From HK1 sp965202735 (GTDB lineage Bacteria; Pseudomonadota; Gammaproteobacteria; HK1): DNA of 64,000 nucleotides. Made by a program: the position numbers and the translations under genes. The stretch is from positions 620,001 to 684,000 of the forward strand of contig OZ241844.1 of NCBI GenBank assembly GCA_965202735.1, in the 5' to 3' direction. The notes beneath the pieces are model-generated. The model saw only the letters and a program-made list of their open reading frames with translations, did not search any database and was not told the origin of the DNA. Shown here one piece after another: positions 8,861-18,681 of this stretch (positions are counted from its first letter, which is position 1; each line of letters opens with the position of its first letter).

Positions 8861-8954
8861 ACGCCTACGCCGCGAGGAGCGCGAACCCCTCGCGCGACAC
8901 GGCCTGACTCAGCCGCGATCAGTATCCTTGGTCAGTATCAGACCGACCAACCAC

Positions 8955-10988
8955 CAGGGTCATTTCACGCTACCGATCCTCGCGATGACACGAAAGGGGT
9001 GACCTGCGCGGCAGGGTGCGGCGGGGTCCTCCGGGCGCGGTTTCGCAGCGGTCGGGGTCGGTCGGCCGGCCCTCGGACGCGGAGGCTTGCTGCGAGAGGG
9101 GGTGGCCGGAAGCCGGCTCAGTCGGAGGACAGGACGGCGTCGAGCGCGTCGTCGCGGTGCATCATGAAGTGGAGATGGGCGTCGGGCAGGTAGCGGAAGC
9201 CGCGATGGAACACGACGGCGAGCGCGATGTTGTTGAGGGTGGCATGGTTGGCGGGCGCGTGGCGCGCACGCACGCGGCTCGCGTCTTCGCCCATGGTGGC
9301 GTCGCGGCGGTAGTGGTTGGCGTTCTCGACCTGCCAGTGGCCGCGGTTCCAGGCGAGCAGTTGGGCCGGTCCGGCGCGCCGGGCGGGGGCCGAGGTGATG
9401 CCGTAGGCGGTCTCGGTCGAGGTGGTGCCGGTCTTCGCGTTGGTGCGTGTGCGCACGACGCGGAACGCTTGGCGGGCGCCGGGGAAGGGCGCGAGGGTGC
9501 CGGCGAGCAGCTCACACGCGGCGATGCGGCGCGTCTCGATGCGTCCGTGCGCCTTCACCGGGTCATCGGCGTGGCGGCGCACGGCGGCGGTGTCCCAGTC
9601 GATCGCGGCGAGCTGCGCGAAGCTGTCGGGGCAGTTCGCCTTGATTGCCAACACGTAGTCGGCGCCGTGCGCCTCGACGATCGCGCGCGCGGTGTCGCGG
9701 GTCGCGTGCAGCGCGTCCAGGGTGAGCACGCAGCCGGTGAGGTCGACGTCTTCGAGCAGGGCCCGCAGCGCGGCGGTCTCGCCGCCCTCGTCGCGGCAGC
9801 AGCGGCTCGCGAGCGGCCGTCCGGCGTGGGTGACCAGCGTCACGATCTCGAAGTGGGCGTCGGGGCCCGCGTGCCGGTTGGCGCCCCGGATGCGCTTGCC
9901 GTCGGCGGCCAGCGCCGGCGTCGCGCCGCCCTCGGCGAGGCGCGGCGCGGCCCACTGCACCAGCACCGCCTGCAGGTCGTCCGGGTCAGTGTCCATCAGC
10001 ACCCGGCACAGGGTCGAGTCCGACGGTGCGACCCGGCGCCCGGTCGCCGGGTCGGTCCACGCGCCGAGCGCCCGCAGCTCCGCCTCGCTGAGGTGGCGTG
10101 CGAATCGCTCCGTCGCCGCCGGCCCGTGCTGGCCGGCGAGCCGTGCCAACGCGCAGACCGACAGCACGGTCGGCAGCGAGTGCTTGCGGCCCTGTCCGCG
10201 CCGTGCATCCGGCACCTGCGCGAACAGGTCGCGCAGCGACCGCAGCTCGGCGCGCGTGTAGCGCACCGGGGTCGCCCGGCACTGCCACTCGGCACGGTCC
10301 AAGGGGGCCACCAGCCTGCGGCGCGCGTCGCGCCGCAGCGCCCGCACATACATCTCCTTCGGCTGCTCGTGCGGGTCGGTGTACGCCCCGTTGTGGCGCG
10401 CGAAGCCCTTCGTACGCCCCACCCGCACCCAGTTCGACGCCGCGTAGCATGTGCCCCGGAACCGCGCCGGGTCGACGAACGTCTCCGCCAGCTCCAGCGG
10501 ATGGCCATACCGCGCCGCCCAGTCCGCGCTCAGCCGGCGCAGGCTCCGGCCCAGCACCCGCGACGCCAAGTGCGCGACCCCCGACCCCTCCGGCAGCACC
10601 AGGAACCGCGTGTTGTTCGCGATCAGGTGCAGCCGCCGGAACTGCACCGAACGGTGCCAGCCCAGCCAGCGGTCGCGCGGACCACACTTGAACGCCCCCG
10701 ACTGCCAGCCCACCAGCGCCAGCCAGTGACCGCGCCACGTCGCGACGTGGCGCAACCCCCGGCCCGCAAACTGCCGGAACCCAAGGTAGTGGTGCGCCGC
10801 CATCAGCGCGTCCCAGCGCCGACGCTCGTCGCCGCGCACCGCACGCACCTCGACTTCGCCAACGACTACCTCGGCCGGGTCAAACCCATCTCGCATCCCG
10901 CCAGCATGCACCAAGCCGACACGAAAAGCCAGACCCTGGCACACCAACTGCCCAGTCAATCAGCTACTGCTAGCGTGAAATAGCCCTG
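8955..10988 (-). mobile_element. ISAs1-family-like insertion sequence with DruA-fused transposase
   Basis: The left end CAGGGTCATTTCACGCTA (8955) and the complement of the right end, CAGGGCTATTTCACGCTA (ending at 10988), form imperfect terminal inverted repeats with 16 of 18 bases equal. The element is 2034 bp long. The flanks gaccaaccac at 8945-8954 and at 10989-10998 are identical, a 10-bp target-site duplication. This length and the CAGGG termini fit the ISAs1 family. It carries one gene on the minus strand, at 9118-10896. The intact ends, clean duplication and open transposase suggest a recent insertion. Confidence 0.93.
9118..10896 (-). CDS. ISAs1-type DDE transposase with N-terminal DruA-like domain
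   Basis: Residues of about 10-200 match the DUF4338 / DruA-like fold (AHHYLGF, GWHRSVQFRRLHLIANNTRFL, ASRVLGRSLRRLSADW, RFRGTCYAASNW), a domain named after the Druantia anti-phage system. From about residue 215 comes the H-repeat/ISAs1 helper domain (FAQVPDARRGQGRKHSLPTV), then the DDE domain with Asp332 (AADGKRIRG), Asp394 (LTLDALHAT) and Glu524 (GHWQVENANHYRRD). The tail NHATLNNIALA is typical of ISAs1. I chose ATG 10896 (MRDGFDPAEV); a TTG at 10959 would add 21 residues. Since it sits within IS ends with a target duplication, its role is transposition, not defence. Confidence 0.9.
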   Translation of the reverse strand: MRDGFDPAEVVVGEVEVRAVRGDERRRWDALMAAHHYLGFRQFAGRGLRHVATWRGHWLALVGWQSGAFKCGPRDRWLGWHRSVQFRRLHLIANNTRFLVLPEGSGVAHLASRVLGRSLRRLSADWAARYGHPLELAETFVDPARFRGTCYAASNWVRVGRTKGFARHNGAYTDPHEQPKEMYVRALRRDARRRLVAPLDRAEWQCRATPVRYTRAELRSLRDLFAQVPDARRGQGRKHSLPTVLSVCALARLAGQHGPAATERFARHLSEAELRALGAWTDPATGRRVAPSDSTLCRVLMDTDPDDLQAVLVQWAAPRLAEGGATPALAADGKRIRGANRHAGPDAHFEIVTLVTHAGRPLASRCCRDEGGETAALRALLEDVDLTGCVLTLDALHATRDTARAIVEAHGADYVLAIKANCPDSFAQLAAIDWDTAAVRRHADDPVKAHGRIETRRIAACELLAGTLAPFPGARQAFRVVRTRTNAKTGTTSTETAYGITSAPARRAGPAQLLAWNRGHWQVENANHYRRDATMGEDASRVRARHAPANHATLNNIALAVVFHRGFRYLPDAHLHFMMHRDDALDAVLSSD

Positions 10989-11013
10989 GACCAACCACCA
11001 CGCGGGAGAGGCG

Positions 11014-11553
11014 ATGTCGAAGCGCAGCCGCATCACCGACGAGGACCGGGCGCTGTTCCGCCGGGCCGCCGGTGACGTGCGCCGCATCGAGGACGACCGC
11101 ATCCATCCGCAGCGCACGCGAAGGGCGTACCGTCCCGGAGACCGGGCGCGGGGGGTACGGCCGCCCGGCTCCCGGGAGCTCGTCGAGTCGGAATGGACCC
11201 CGGACGTGGGTCCGGGAGACGTCCTGAGCTTCACCCGCGGGGGCGTGCAGCGGCGCGAGGCCGAGCGGCTGCGGCGCGGCCGGTACCCGACAGAGGCGGA
11301 CCTCGATCTCCACGGGCGGACGGTGGCCGACGCCGCCGACGCCCTCGACCGGTTTCTCGAGGACTCCCGCCGCCGCGGGCGGCGCTGCGTGCGCATCGTC
11401 CACGGCAAGGGATTCGGATCCCCGAGCGGCCAGCCGATCATGAAGGCGCACGTCGACCGGTGGCTGCGGGCCCGCTCCGAGGTGCTCGCGTTCTGCTCCG
11501 CGACGCCGCCGGACGGCGGCACCGGCGCGCTATACGTGCTGCTTCGGCGCTAG
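11014..11553 (+). CDS. Smr-domain protein, SmrB-like
   Basis: A 179-residue protein with a C-terminal Smr domain of about 85 residues: DLDLHGRTVADAADALDRFL, then VRIVHGKG and a closing GGTGALYVLLRR. The LDLHG and HGKG motifs are those of SmrB-type endonucleases, which cut mRNA at collided ribosomes, and of MutS2 tails. The charged N-terminal part (DEDRALFRRAAGDVRRI) resembles the SmrB arm. The start at 11014 has a GGGAGAGG site seven bases before it. The IS right end lies only 25 bp upstream, so the native promoter is probably separated from the gene. The 158 bp after its stop hold no gene. Confidence 0.88.
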   Translation: MSKRSRITDEDRALFRRAAGDVRRIEDDRIHPQRTRRAYRPGDRARGVRPPGSRELVESEWTPDVGPGDVLSFTRGGVQRREAERLRRGRYPTEADLDLHGRTVADAADALDRFLEDSRRRGRRCVRIVHGKGFGSPSGQPIMKAHVDRWLRARSEVLAFCSATPPDGGTGALYVLLRR

Positions 11554-11711
11554 CCCGAACATCTCGCCTGGCCGCGGCGGCGGGCGCGGACCCGATCCTT
11601 TGCCACGTCGAACGCGCCCGGGGCTCGACGTACCGGCAAGTACGCCTGCGTGCTCCGACTCGCGTTCGCATGGCGATGGCGGCGGAATTCGGAAGCCCGC
11701 AGTCGCGCCGC

Positions 11712-13097
11712 TCAGAAGCTGATGGTGACGTGGACGGACCCGGACAGCCGCGCGGGGCGCAGCGCGAACTCGTCCAGACCGCCGCCGTAGAGCCGGCGTC
11801 CCTCGACGCCCAGGAGAGCGTTGGGGCCCAGCGCGCGCTCCAGGCGCAGCCCCAGGCTCCCGGTGCGGTCCGCCAGGTTGTGGAAGACGGTCAGCGCGCC
11901 CGCGAGATCGCGCCCGAAGAGTCCGGGATGATGCGCGCGGAAGAAGCCGTAGTGCCGCCTCAGGGTGAATCGGCGCAGATGTCCGCCGAGCCGCAGGAGA
12001 TTGCCGGTGGCGCTCTCGCGCAGCCGCTCGTCGTCGCGGTGCCGGTCGTTGTCCGCGATCAGGCCGGCAATCTCGTCCCACTCCCCGTCGGAGTAGCCAT
12101 TGGCGTCGAAGTAGTACTCCAGGTTGAAGGTCGCGCCGGAAACGAGGGTATAGCCGGCCCCGACGCTCGACTGCGCGAAGAGGCGAGAGGCGTCGCCGGC
12201 CTCGACGAGGAACGCCCCCGGGGCGGCGTCCGGCCCCCGCTCGGACCGGATGATCATCCGGTCCCGGCCCCGGCGGACCGCGACGTCCGCATAGGCGAGC
12301 AGCGCGTCGCCGAGGGTGTGCGACAGCGACAGCCCCGCACCGGGACGCTCGTCGTCGAACGCGAGCACGGCAAGGTCGGCATTCCACTCCGGCATGGTGA
12401 TCGCGCCGGCCAGCAGTGTGCGCTCGCCCGGCGTCCGGTACCCGGTCAGCGTGAGCCGGTCCCCGAGCAGCGATTCGACGCCGAGCATGTCCTGGCCTTC
12501 GGTCTCCGCCCGCCGCCGCTCCGTATCCAGGGCCTGGTCGAGATCGAGGGGATCGATGCCGACGTCGAGAGGGTTCACCCCCAGCGACCGTCCGTGAACG
12601 ACGTGCCGCCGCCCGGCGTGGAGGAAGTGCCCGGGACCCGCCGCGTACTCGGCGTAGAGCTCGTCGACGTGAAGCCTTGCCGCTCGCGCGCCGTCGTGCG
12701 GACCGGTGCGGGCGCGCAGGCGGCCGGCGCCCGTCAAGGTCACCGGCCCGTTCCAGGCCCGCAGCCCGGCCGCCGCGGTGGCGGCGAGGAACCGGCGGTC
12801 GGGTCCGGTGATGCGTTCCGGCTCGGGCACGAGCCGCGTCGCTTCGGTCTCGCCGCCGCGGGCCCGAAGGTCGAACAGCCCCTGCGCCGACCACCCCCAC
12901 GCGCTCTCGCCGGCCTCCGCGGCGGGGATGGCGGCGTGCAGCAGGACGGCCGTCGCCAGGCCGCGGAGCGCCCGGACCGCGGCGCGACGCCGGCGTCCCC
13001 CGGGCGCATCGACGAAGGCGGCGAGCCCGGGCGCCGGTGACGGCGGTCGCGAGCCACCGGCCTGCCGATGGACGGAAGCCGCATCGAAGCGGTGCAT
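11712..13097 (-). CDS. Probable outer-membrane beta-barrel protein, last gene of the lipid operon
   Basis: About 461 residues. A basic stretch (GGRRRRAAVRALRG) and a hydrophobic run ending AIPAAEAGES form a signal peptide. The rest alternates polar and hydrophobic residues with many Gly and aromatic residues (VGAGYTLVSGATFNLEYYF, GLRLERALGPNALLGVE) and ends in VHVTISF, a terminal phenylalanine as used for Bam-dependent insertion. I do not recognise the family; alginate-export-like or DUF1302-like barrels are possible. The start is uncertain: ATGs at 13097, 13145, 13211 and 13229 are in frame, and the first gives the most usual signal length. It follows the LolA-like gene closely and may be the outer-membrane receiver of the exported product. 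Confidence 0.65.
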   Translation of the reverse strand: MHRFDAASVHRQAGGSRPPSPAPGLAAFVDAPGGRRRRAAVRALRGLATAVLLHAAIPAAEAGESAWGWSAQGLFDLRARGGETEATRLVPEPERITGPDRRFLAATAAAGLRAWNGPVTLTGAGRLRARTGPHDGARAARLHVDELYAEYAAGPGHFLHAGRRHVVHGRSLGVNPLDVGIDPLDLDQALDTERRRAETEGQDMLGVESLLGDRLTLTGYRTPGERTLLAGAITMPEWNADLAVLAFDDERPGAGLSLSHTLGDALLAYADVAVRRGRDRMIIRSERGPDAAPGAFLVEAGDASRLFAQSSVGAGYTLVSGATFNLEYYFDANGYSDGEWDEIAGLIADNDRHRDDERLRESATGNLLRLGGHLRRFTLRRHYGFFRAHHPGLFGRDLAGALTVFHNLADRTGSLGLRLERALGPNALLGVEGRRLYGGGLDEFALRPARLSGSVHVTISF

Positions 13098-13230
13098 CGT
13101 TTCGGGCTCCGGGGTCGGCGGACGGGGCGGCCTCCCGGCGGACATGCGGCGCCCGCGGGCATCGCCACCGGGCCGAGCCGGCTTCACACCTTCGAGCGCC
13201 GGCGGGCGCATGGCGCACGCGGGCCGCACG

Positions 13231-13974
13231 TCACCTCAGCCGCTTGAGGTAGGCGGGCTGAAACCATGCGGCGGGGGTGTCCTCGAGCGTGAAGTCGGAG
13301 TACTCGATGAGCGTCTCCTCGTCCGCGTTCAAGTGGTCGATCACCCGCAGGACGGTCGGCCGCGAGCGTCCCAGCACCACCCGGTAGCCCTCGAAGTACG
13401 CGGTCTTGAGATGCCGGCGGCCGGATGCGGCGAAGAAGGACGCGCGGAGCGGGCGGAGGTCGTCGCCGGCGGCGAGGAGGTCGATCCGGCCGTAGGCCGC
13501 ACCCCCGGACCGGCCCGACAGGACGAGGCGCCGGCGTCGCTCCCCGCTCTCCTCCGGCAGCTCGTGCACGGAGTCGAGGGCGTAGTCGAGCGAGTAGACG
13601 ACGCGCGCAACGTCGGCGCTCGCCACCCCGCCCAGCAGCCGCTGCTGCGGCGAGATTCTCAGGACCCGCCGGGTTCCGGGCACGTACACCCACATGTTCC
13701 GCCCCACGAACAGCAGCGAACGTCCGGCGCTGCGGGGCGGCTCCAGATAGCGGACAAGGCTGTTGACCGATCCGGACACGCGCACGGACAGCCCGAGCGC
13801 ATCGCCGTCCGGGGCGGTGACCGCGACCTTGAAGGTGAACGGACGGTCCGGCGCCCGCACCGCGTCCACCTGCCGCAGGAGCGCGGGCTCCCCCGCGCGG
13901 CCGGCGCCGGCGCCGAGCGCGAGGCAGAGGCCGGCCACGAGGAGGCGGCCCGCGCGGAGCGGCATGGTCTTCAT
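13231..13974 (-). CDS. LolA-like outer-membrane lipoprotein-sorting protein
   Basis: A 247-residue secreted protein. The signal peptide is clear (RAGRLLVAGLCLALGAGAGRAGE). The mature part fits the LolA-like carriers annotated as outer membrane lipoprotein-sorting protein: SLLFVGRNMWVYVPGTRRVLRISPQQRLLGGVASADVARV, and the closing DFTLEDTPAAWFQPAYLKRL. These use a half-barrel to carry a lipid across the periplasm. Its ATG overlaps the stop of the ABC permease (ATGA), which points to a shared job. I infer that it takes a lipid or lipidated cargo from the permease to the outer membrane. The true cargo is unknown. Confidence 0.82.
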   Translation of the reverse strand: MKTMPLRAGRLLVAGLCLALGAGAGRAGEPALLRQVDAVRAPDRPFTFKVAVTAPDGDALGLSVRVSGSVNSLVRYLEPPRSAGRSLLFVGRNMWVYVPGTRRVLRISPQQRLLGGVASADVARVVYSLDYALDSVHELPEESGERRRRLVLSGRSGGAAYGRIDLLAAGDDLRPLRASFFAASGRRHLKTAYFEGYRVVLGRSRPTVLRVIDHLNADEETLIEYSDFTLEDTPAAWFQPAYLKRLR

Positions 13975-15186
13975 TGCTGCAACGCCTCCACGATCCGGAC
14001 CCGCGACGCCGCGCAGGCGGGGTAGACGGCGGAGACCAGCGCCGCGGCCACGGTGACCGCGAACGCGTCGCGCAGCACCTCTCCGGTGAGGTTGAAGTAG
14101 GCCTGGAATCCCTGCGACATCCCGGGAGGCGGCGGCATCGCGATGCCTCCCGCCATCTGCACCGCGCCGGCGATCAGCCACGACGCCACCACGCCGAGCC
14201 CGGCGCCGAGCAGCCCGACCGCGACGCCCTCGGTCAGGAACATGGCGATCAGCGTGGAGCGACGCGCCCCGATCGCCCGCAGCGCGCCGATCTCCCCGGT
14301 GCGCTCGAAGACCGCCATCGTCATGGTGTTGGCGACCGAGAACATCACCACGACGCCCACGATGCCCGCGAACACCGTGAAGATGCCCGTGTAGAGCGCG
14401 ACGACCGCTTCGTAGAATCCGGCCAGCTCGTCCCAGCGGCGGGTTTCGAACTCCCGGTCGAACGTCGACAGCGCCTCCTCGATGCGGAGCTGGAGCGCGG
14501 GCAGATCGTCGGTGTCGTCGAGAAGCACGACGATCCGCTCCACCTCGCCGGTCTCCCGGGCGCGCTGGGCCAGCTCGATCGGCACCTTGACGAACACGCT
14601 GTCGTACTCCTTCGAGCCCGTCCGCACGACCCCCGCGACCCGGAAGTCGACCGCGTTGACGACGCCGTCGAACGAGGTGGTCAGCACCGTCACCCAGTCA
14701 CCGACCTCGGCTCCCAGGCCGTTGCGCAGCTCCTCGCCGATGAGTCCTGCCTCGGGGTCGCCCGGCTCCAGGGGACGCCCCGCCACCAGCGTCTCGAAGT
14801 CCGAGAACTCTTCCTCGCCTTCCGGGTCCACCCCGACCACGGACACGTTCACCGTCGCCCTGCCGCTGCTGCCGAGCCCGGAGAAGGACAGGCGCGGGGT
14901 CACCGCGGCGACGCCCGGCAATGCGGCGATTCGCGCCATCGCCGCTTCGGGATCGGAGATCAGGACCGCCTCCGGATCCGACACCCGGTGCTGCGAATAC
15001 CCGTGCGCGTAGATCTGGAGGTGGCCGAGCCGGGTGCGGATGGTGCTCTCGCGCAGGCCCTCGAACGAGTACTCGATGAACCCCCCGAAGCACGCCATGG
15101 CGGCGAAGCCCACCACGATCGAGAACACGGTGATGGCGGTCCGGCGCCGGTTGCGGAAGACGTTCCGCACGGACAGGGACACGAGA

Positions 15187-15194
<8 letters not shown>
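13971..15194 (-). CDS. ABC transporter permease, MacB/LolCE-like (FtsX domain)
   Basis: A 407-residue permease with one N-terminal membrane helix (RTAITVFSIVVGFAAMACF), a large periplasmic domain (about residues 45-270) and three C-terminal helices, the layout of the LolC/LolE/MacB type. The C-terminal FtsX block has GEIGALRAIGARRSTLIAMFLTEG and the end PACAASRVRIVEALQQ. Such permeases do not form a channel; they use cytoplasmic ATP to move substrates out of the outer leaflet or periplasm. Its start overlaps the ATPase gene by 8 bp and its end overlaps the LolA-like gene. There is only one permease gene, so a homodimer is likely. Confidence 0.92.
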
Positions 15195-15896
<702 letters not shown>

Positions 15897-15900
<4 letters not shown>

Positions 15901-16535
15901 GATCCCTGCCGCTCCCCCGCGAGCGCGCGGACCCGATCGAGGCGTTCCGCCCAGGGGCCGGCGTCCGGGGCGCGGCGGCGCAGCGCCTCGTAGACCCGGA
16001 TCATCTCCCGGGCGAGTCCCGGAGACGGCGCGAGCCGGTAGATCCCGTCGAGGGCCAGCAGGTCGTCGAGCGCCGCACCGCCGCGTCCGAACATCTTCGG
16101 CAGGCTGGAGTGCACGTTGGCCCGAATCAGGCGCACGGTGAAATTCCCGGCTCCCGCATCCAGCGCCCGGTCCAGGTGGCGCAGGCCGCGATTGGCGTAG
16201 CGCGTCTTGTTGACGATGCTGGAGGCGTCACGCGCCATCATCGCGTAGGCGCTTCCGAGGTACGCCCGCGCCTCGGCGTCGCCGGCGAACCGCTTCAGGT
16301 AGCGCTCCAGGTGCGCCACCGCCCGCTCCGCGGAATCCTCGTCTCCGTCGACCGCACGGTGATGCAGGGCGATGGCCCGCTCGCGCAGCGCCGCGTACTC
16401 CGGCGGCGCCTCGATGCCCGGCTCGGCCGCCGCCGCGGGCGCCGACGAGTCCGCGGCGCCGGGAGCGGGCGCGCCGAGCAGCGAGAGGGCGACGGCGGCC
16501 GCGCACGCACGTTGCACTCGCTGAACTGGGGTCAT
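15897..16535 (-). CDS. Secreted TPR-like helical protein
   Basis: A 212-residue protein with a signal peptide (RACAAAVALSLLGAPAPGAADS) and then helices spaced like tetratricopeptide repeats: RAVAHLERYLKRFAGDAEARAYLGSAYAMMAR, RGLRHLDRALDAGAGNFTVRLIRANVHSSLP and LALDGIYRLAPSPGLAREMIRVYEALRRRAPD. It is probably periplasmic and may be a scaffold for the ABC-LolA path. Its ATG overlaps the stop of the dehydratase and its own stop overlaps the ATPase start, so it bridges the synthesis and export parts of the operon. I do not recognise a named family. Confidence 0.75.
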
Positions 16536-17044
16536 GTCGGATCCTCCTCCGTGGTCACGATGGCCAGGCTCAGGTCTCCGGAGGCCACGACCCCGGCTCC
16601 GGTCCGCGCGCTCGCCCTGAACCGGATCATGTCCCCCGCCATCCGGACGAAGCGCAGCTCCATGCGCAGCCGATCGCCGGGCACCACGGGCCTGCGGAAC
16701 TTCAGGTTCAGGCCGACGGCGAAGAGCTGCCGGTCGGCCGCGGCTGCGTCGATGCCCGGTGTGGCGGCGTCCGTGCCGGCCGCCCCGGCGGGCCGGCCGA
16801 CGAAGGCCGAGGTCTGCATCAGCGCCTCGGCGACGAGCGCGCCGGGCAGGACCGAGCGTTGCGGGAAGTGCCCCTGGAAACAGGGCTCGTTCGCGGTGAC
16901 GTTCTTGATCCCGATGGCGTATCCCGGCCCGCTCTCCTCGATACGGTCCACCATCAGGAACGGGTAGCGATGCGGCAGGCGCCGCTTGATGGCCTCGATG
17001 TCGTACCGGCCCGCGCCGGCCATGGCGGAACGTCTGTCGATCAT
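16532..17044 (-). CDS. FabZ-type 3-hydroxyacyl-ACP dehydratase
   Basis: A 170-residue hotdog enzyme that would remove water from 3-hydroxyacyl-ACP to leave a trans-2 double bond. It has the FabZ opening LPHRYPFLMVDRI, the catalytic His59 in QGHFPQRSVLPG and Glu73 in ALVAEALMQTSA. Compared with FabZ there is an insert (AGAAGTDAATPGIDAAAAD) before the last strands. ACAGGAGAG lies seven bases before the ATG at 17044. This is the only dehydratase in the operon and there is no enoyl reductase gene, so the chain could keep double bonds unless the cell's own FabI or FabV acts on it. It overlaps the TPR gene by 4 bp. Confidence 0.93.
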   Translation of the reverse strand: MIDRRSAMAGAGRYDIEAIKRRLPHRYPFLMVDRIEESGPGYAIGIKNVTANEPCFQGHFPQRSVLPGALVAEALMQTSAFVGRPAGAAGTDAATPGIDAAAADRQLFAVGLNLKFRRPVVPGDRLRMELRFVRMAGDMIRFRASARTGAGVVASGDLSLAIVTTEEDPT

Positions 17045-17297
17045 GAAGAACTCTCCTGTGCGCGGTGGGACGGGGACGGGGGACCGCGGCGGGCGGCGTC
17101 GGGCGGCGCGCGGTTCGGCGGATACTCGATCGCGGTGATCGCCACCCGCAATCGGCAATTCGTGAACTGCGGGGATCTTTCGCGAGCGGCGACACGGTGC
17201 GATTCGCGATTCGCGAACGATCGGTCGCCGTGCGCTTCCACCGGCACGTTTCCGGCCTCCGGACCGGGGCTCGTGCCCGACCGGGAGCGGAGCGGGC
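17045..17297. other. Gap inside the lipid operon with inverted-repeat DNA
   Basis: A 253-bp gap with no gene, the longest in the operon. It holds several short inverted and direct repeats of the type gcgattcgcgattcgcgaac and cggcaattcgtgaactg, less GC-rich than its surroundings. It could hold an internal promoter for the dehydratase and export genes or a partial terminator; no -35/-10 pair can be called with confidence. Confidence 0.4.
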
Positions 17298-18536
17298 TCA
17301 CTCGCGCACCCCGGGGCCGCCGGCGAGCTCGAGGACGACGCTGCAGTTCGAGCCCCCGAAGCCGAGCGTGTTCGACAGGACGTGCCTCGGGGACCCGGGA
17401 CGGGCCACGGCCGAGCAGGCCACGGGGTCGCGCGGGTCCGGCTCCTCGAAGTGAATCGTGGGCGGAATGTAGCCGCCTCGTCCGGACGCGAGCGCCGCGG
17501 CGGCGTTCATCGCGCCAGCGGCCCCGAGGGTGTGGCCGAGCATGGACTTGATGGACGCGCAGGGGATCTCCGCGCTGCGGGGGCCGAATACCTGACGCAG
17601 CGACCGGGCCTCGGCCCGGTCGTTGAGCGGCGTGCCGGTGCCGTGGGCGCAGATCCAGCCCACGCCTTCCGGGGTCAGGCCGGCCATCCCGATGGCGTGG
17701 CGCATCGCGGTCGACGGCCCCGCCGCGGTGGGATCGGGTGCGGTCATGCTGCGGGCGTCGGAGGCGAGCCCGTAGCCGCGGACTGCGGCCAGGGCCCGGG
17801 CGCCGCGCCGGGCCGCGAAGTCGTCGGCCTCCACGATCAGCACCGCGCTCCCCTCTCCGAGCACGAGGCCGTCCCGGTTCCGATCGAACGGACGGCAGAT
17901 GTCCGGGGTGACGTTCCGCATCACGCTGAAGCCGGCGCAGGAGATCGGGGCCAGGGGATCGAAGCCTCCGGCGATGACGACGTCCGCCCTGTCCGCGCGC
18001 ACCAGGTCCAGGGCGGCCGCGAGGGCGAGGTTGGACGACGTGCAGGCGGTCGAGAACACGAGGTTGGAGCCGAGAAAGCCCGACTCGATGCACAAGCGGT
18101 ATCCCGGCGCGTGCATCGAGTGGTCCCGCAGCATGGACGGGCGGCGGCGCCCCTCCCGGGAGTCGAGGTAGTACCGGTACCCGGTCACCGCTCCGCCGAG
18201 CGTGGTGCCCATGGCCACCGCGCCCCGCGCGGGCGCCACGTCGCGCAGATCGATCCGGGCCGTGGCCGTCGCCTGATCGAAGGCGGCGAGCACGAGCTCG
18301 GAGCTGCGGTCCATCTTCCGCCGGTCCCGGCGTTCGTAGACCGGAGCCGGATCGAACCCCGCCGCCTCGCAGGCTCGCGGGTTGCGCAGGCCGGCGGGGT
18401 CGAAGCCGGCGATCGCGCGCTGCCCGCACCGGCCTTCGCGCATGGCCTCGACGAACGACTCGAAATCGCCGGCGATCGCGTTGACCACTCCCACTCCGGT
18501 CACCAGCGCTTCGCGGGACTTCATCCTGGGAATCAT
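17298..18536 (-). CDS. Beta-ketoacyl synthase with full catalytic triad
   Basis: A 412-residue FabF-like condensing enzyme. The nucleophile is Cys165 in VFSTACTSSN, with His298 in CAHGTGTPLND and His335 in SIKSMLGHTLGAAGA, so it should be active. The closing block SNTLGFGGSNCSVVLEL is also typical. I chose ATG 18536 (MIPRMKSREALVTGVGVV) because GGAGGG lies just before it; ATG 18524 is the other choice. It stands 145 bp downstream of the degenerate ketosynthase at 18682, and the two could form a heterodimer like KS and chain-length factor. Its extender and chain length cannot be read from sequence. Confidence 0.93.
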   Translation of the reverse strand: MIPRMKSREALVTGVGVVNAIAGDFESFVEAMREGRCGQRAIAGFDPAGLRNPRACEAAGFDPAPVYERRDRRKMDRSSELVLAAFDQATATARIDLRDVAPARGAVAMGTTLGGAVTGYRYYLDSREGRRRPSMLRDHSMHAPGYRLCIESGFLGSNLVFSTACTSSNLALAAALDLVRADRADVVIAGGFDPLAPISCAGFSVMRNVTPDICRPFDRNRDGLVLGEGSAVLIVEADDFAARRGARALAAVRGYGLASDARSMTAPDPTAAGPSTAMRHAIGMAGLTPEGVGWICAHGTGTPLNDRAEARSLRQVFGPRSAEIPCASIKSMLGHTLGAAGAMNAAAALASGRGGYIPPTIHFEEPDPRDPVACSAVARPGSPRHVLSNTLGFGGSNCSVVLELAGGPGVRE

Positions 18537-18681
18537 GGGAAGCCCTCCCCCGTACAGGCCGCCATGGCCACCGGACCGGGGGCCTCGCATCCGGTGACAT
18601 CCTTCATCGGCAGCGTGCTCCGCCGGGCCGCGCCCGGGCGGCGCGGCCCGGGGGTCCGGTCCGAAGACGCCGGCGCCGGGC

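Noticed and set aside
8861..8954. tRNA or small RNA gene between msrQ and the IS
   Set aside because: Only a short imperfect direct repeat (tcagtatc) is seen; no cloverleaf or terminator pattern.
9118..10896. Druantia anti-phage system
   Set aside because: The DruA-like domain is part of a transposase inside clear IS ends with a target duplication; no other Druantia genes are near.
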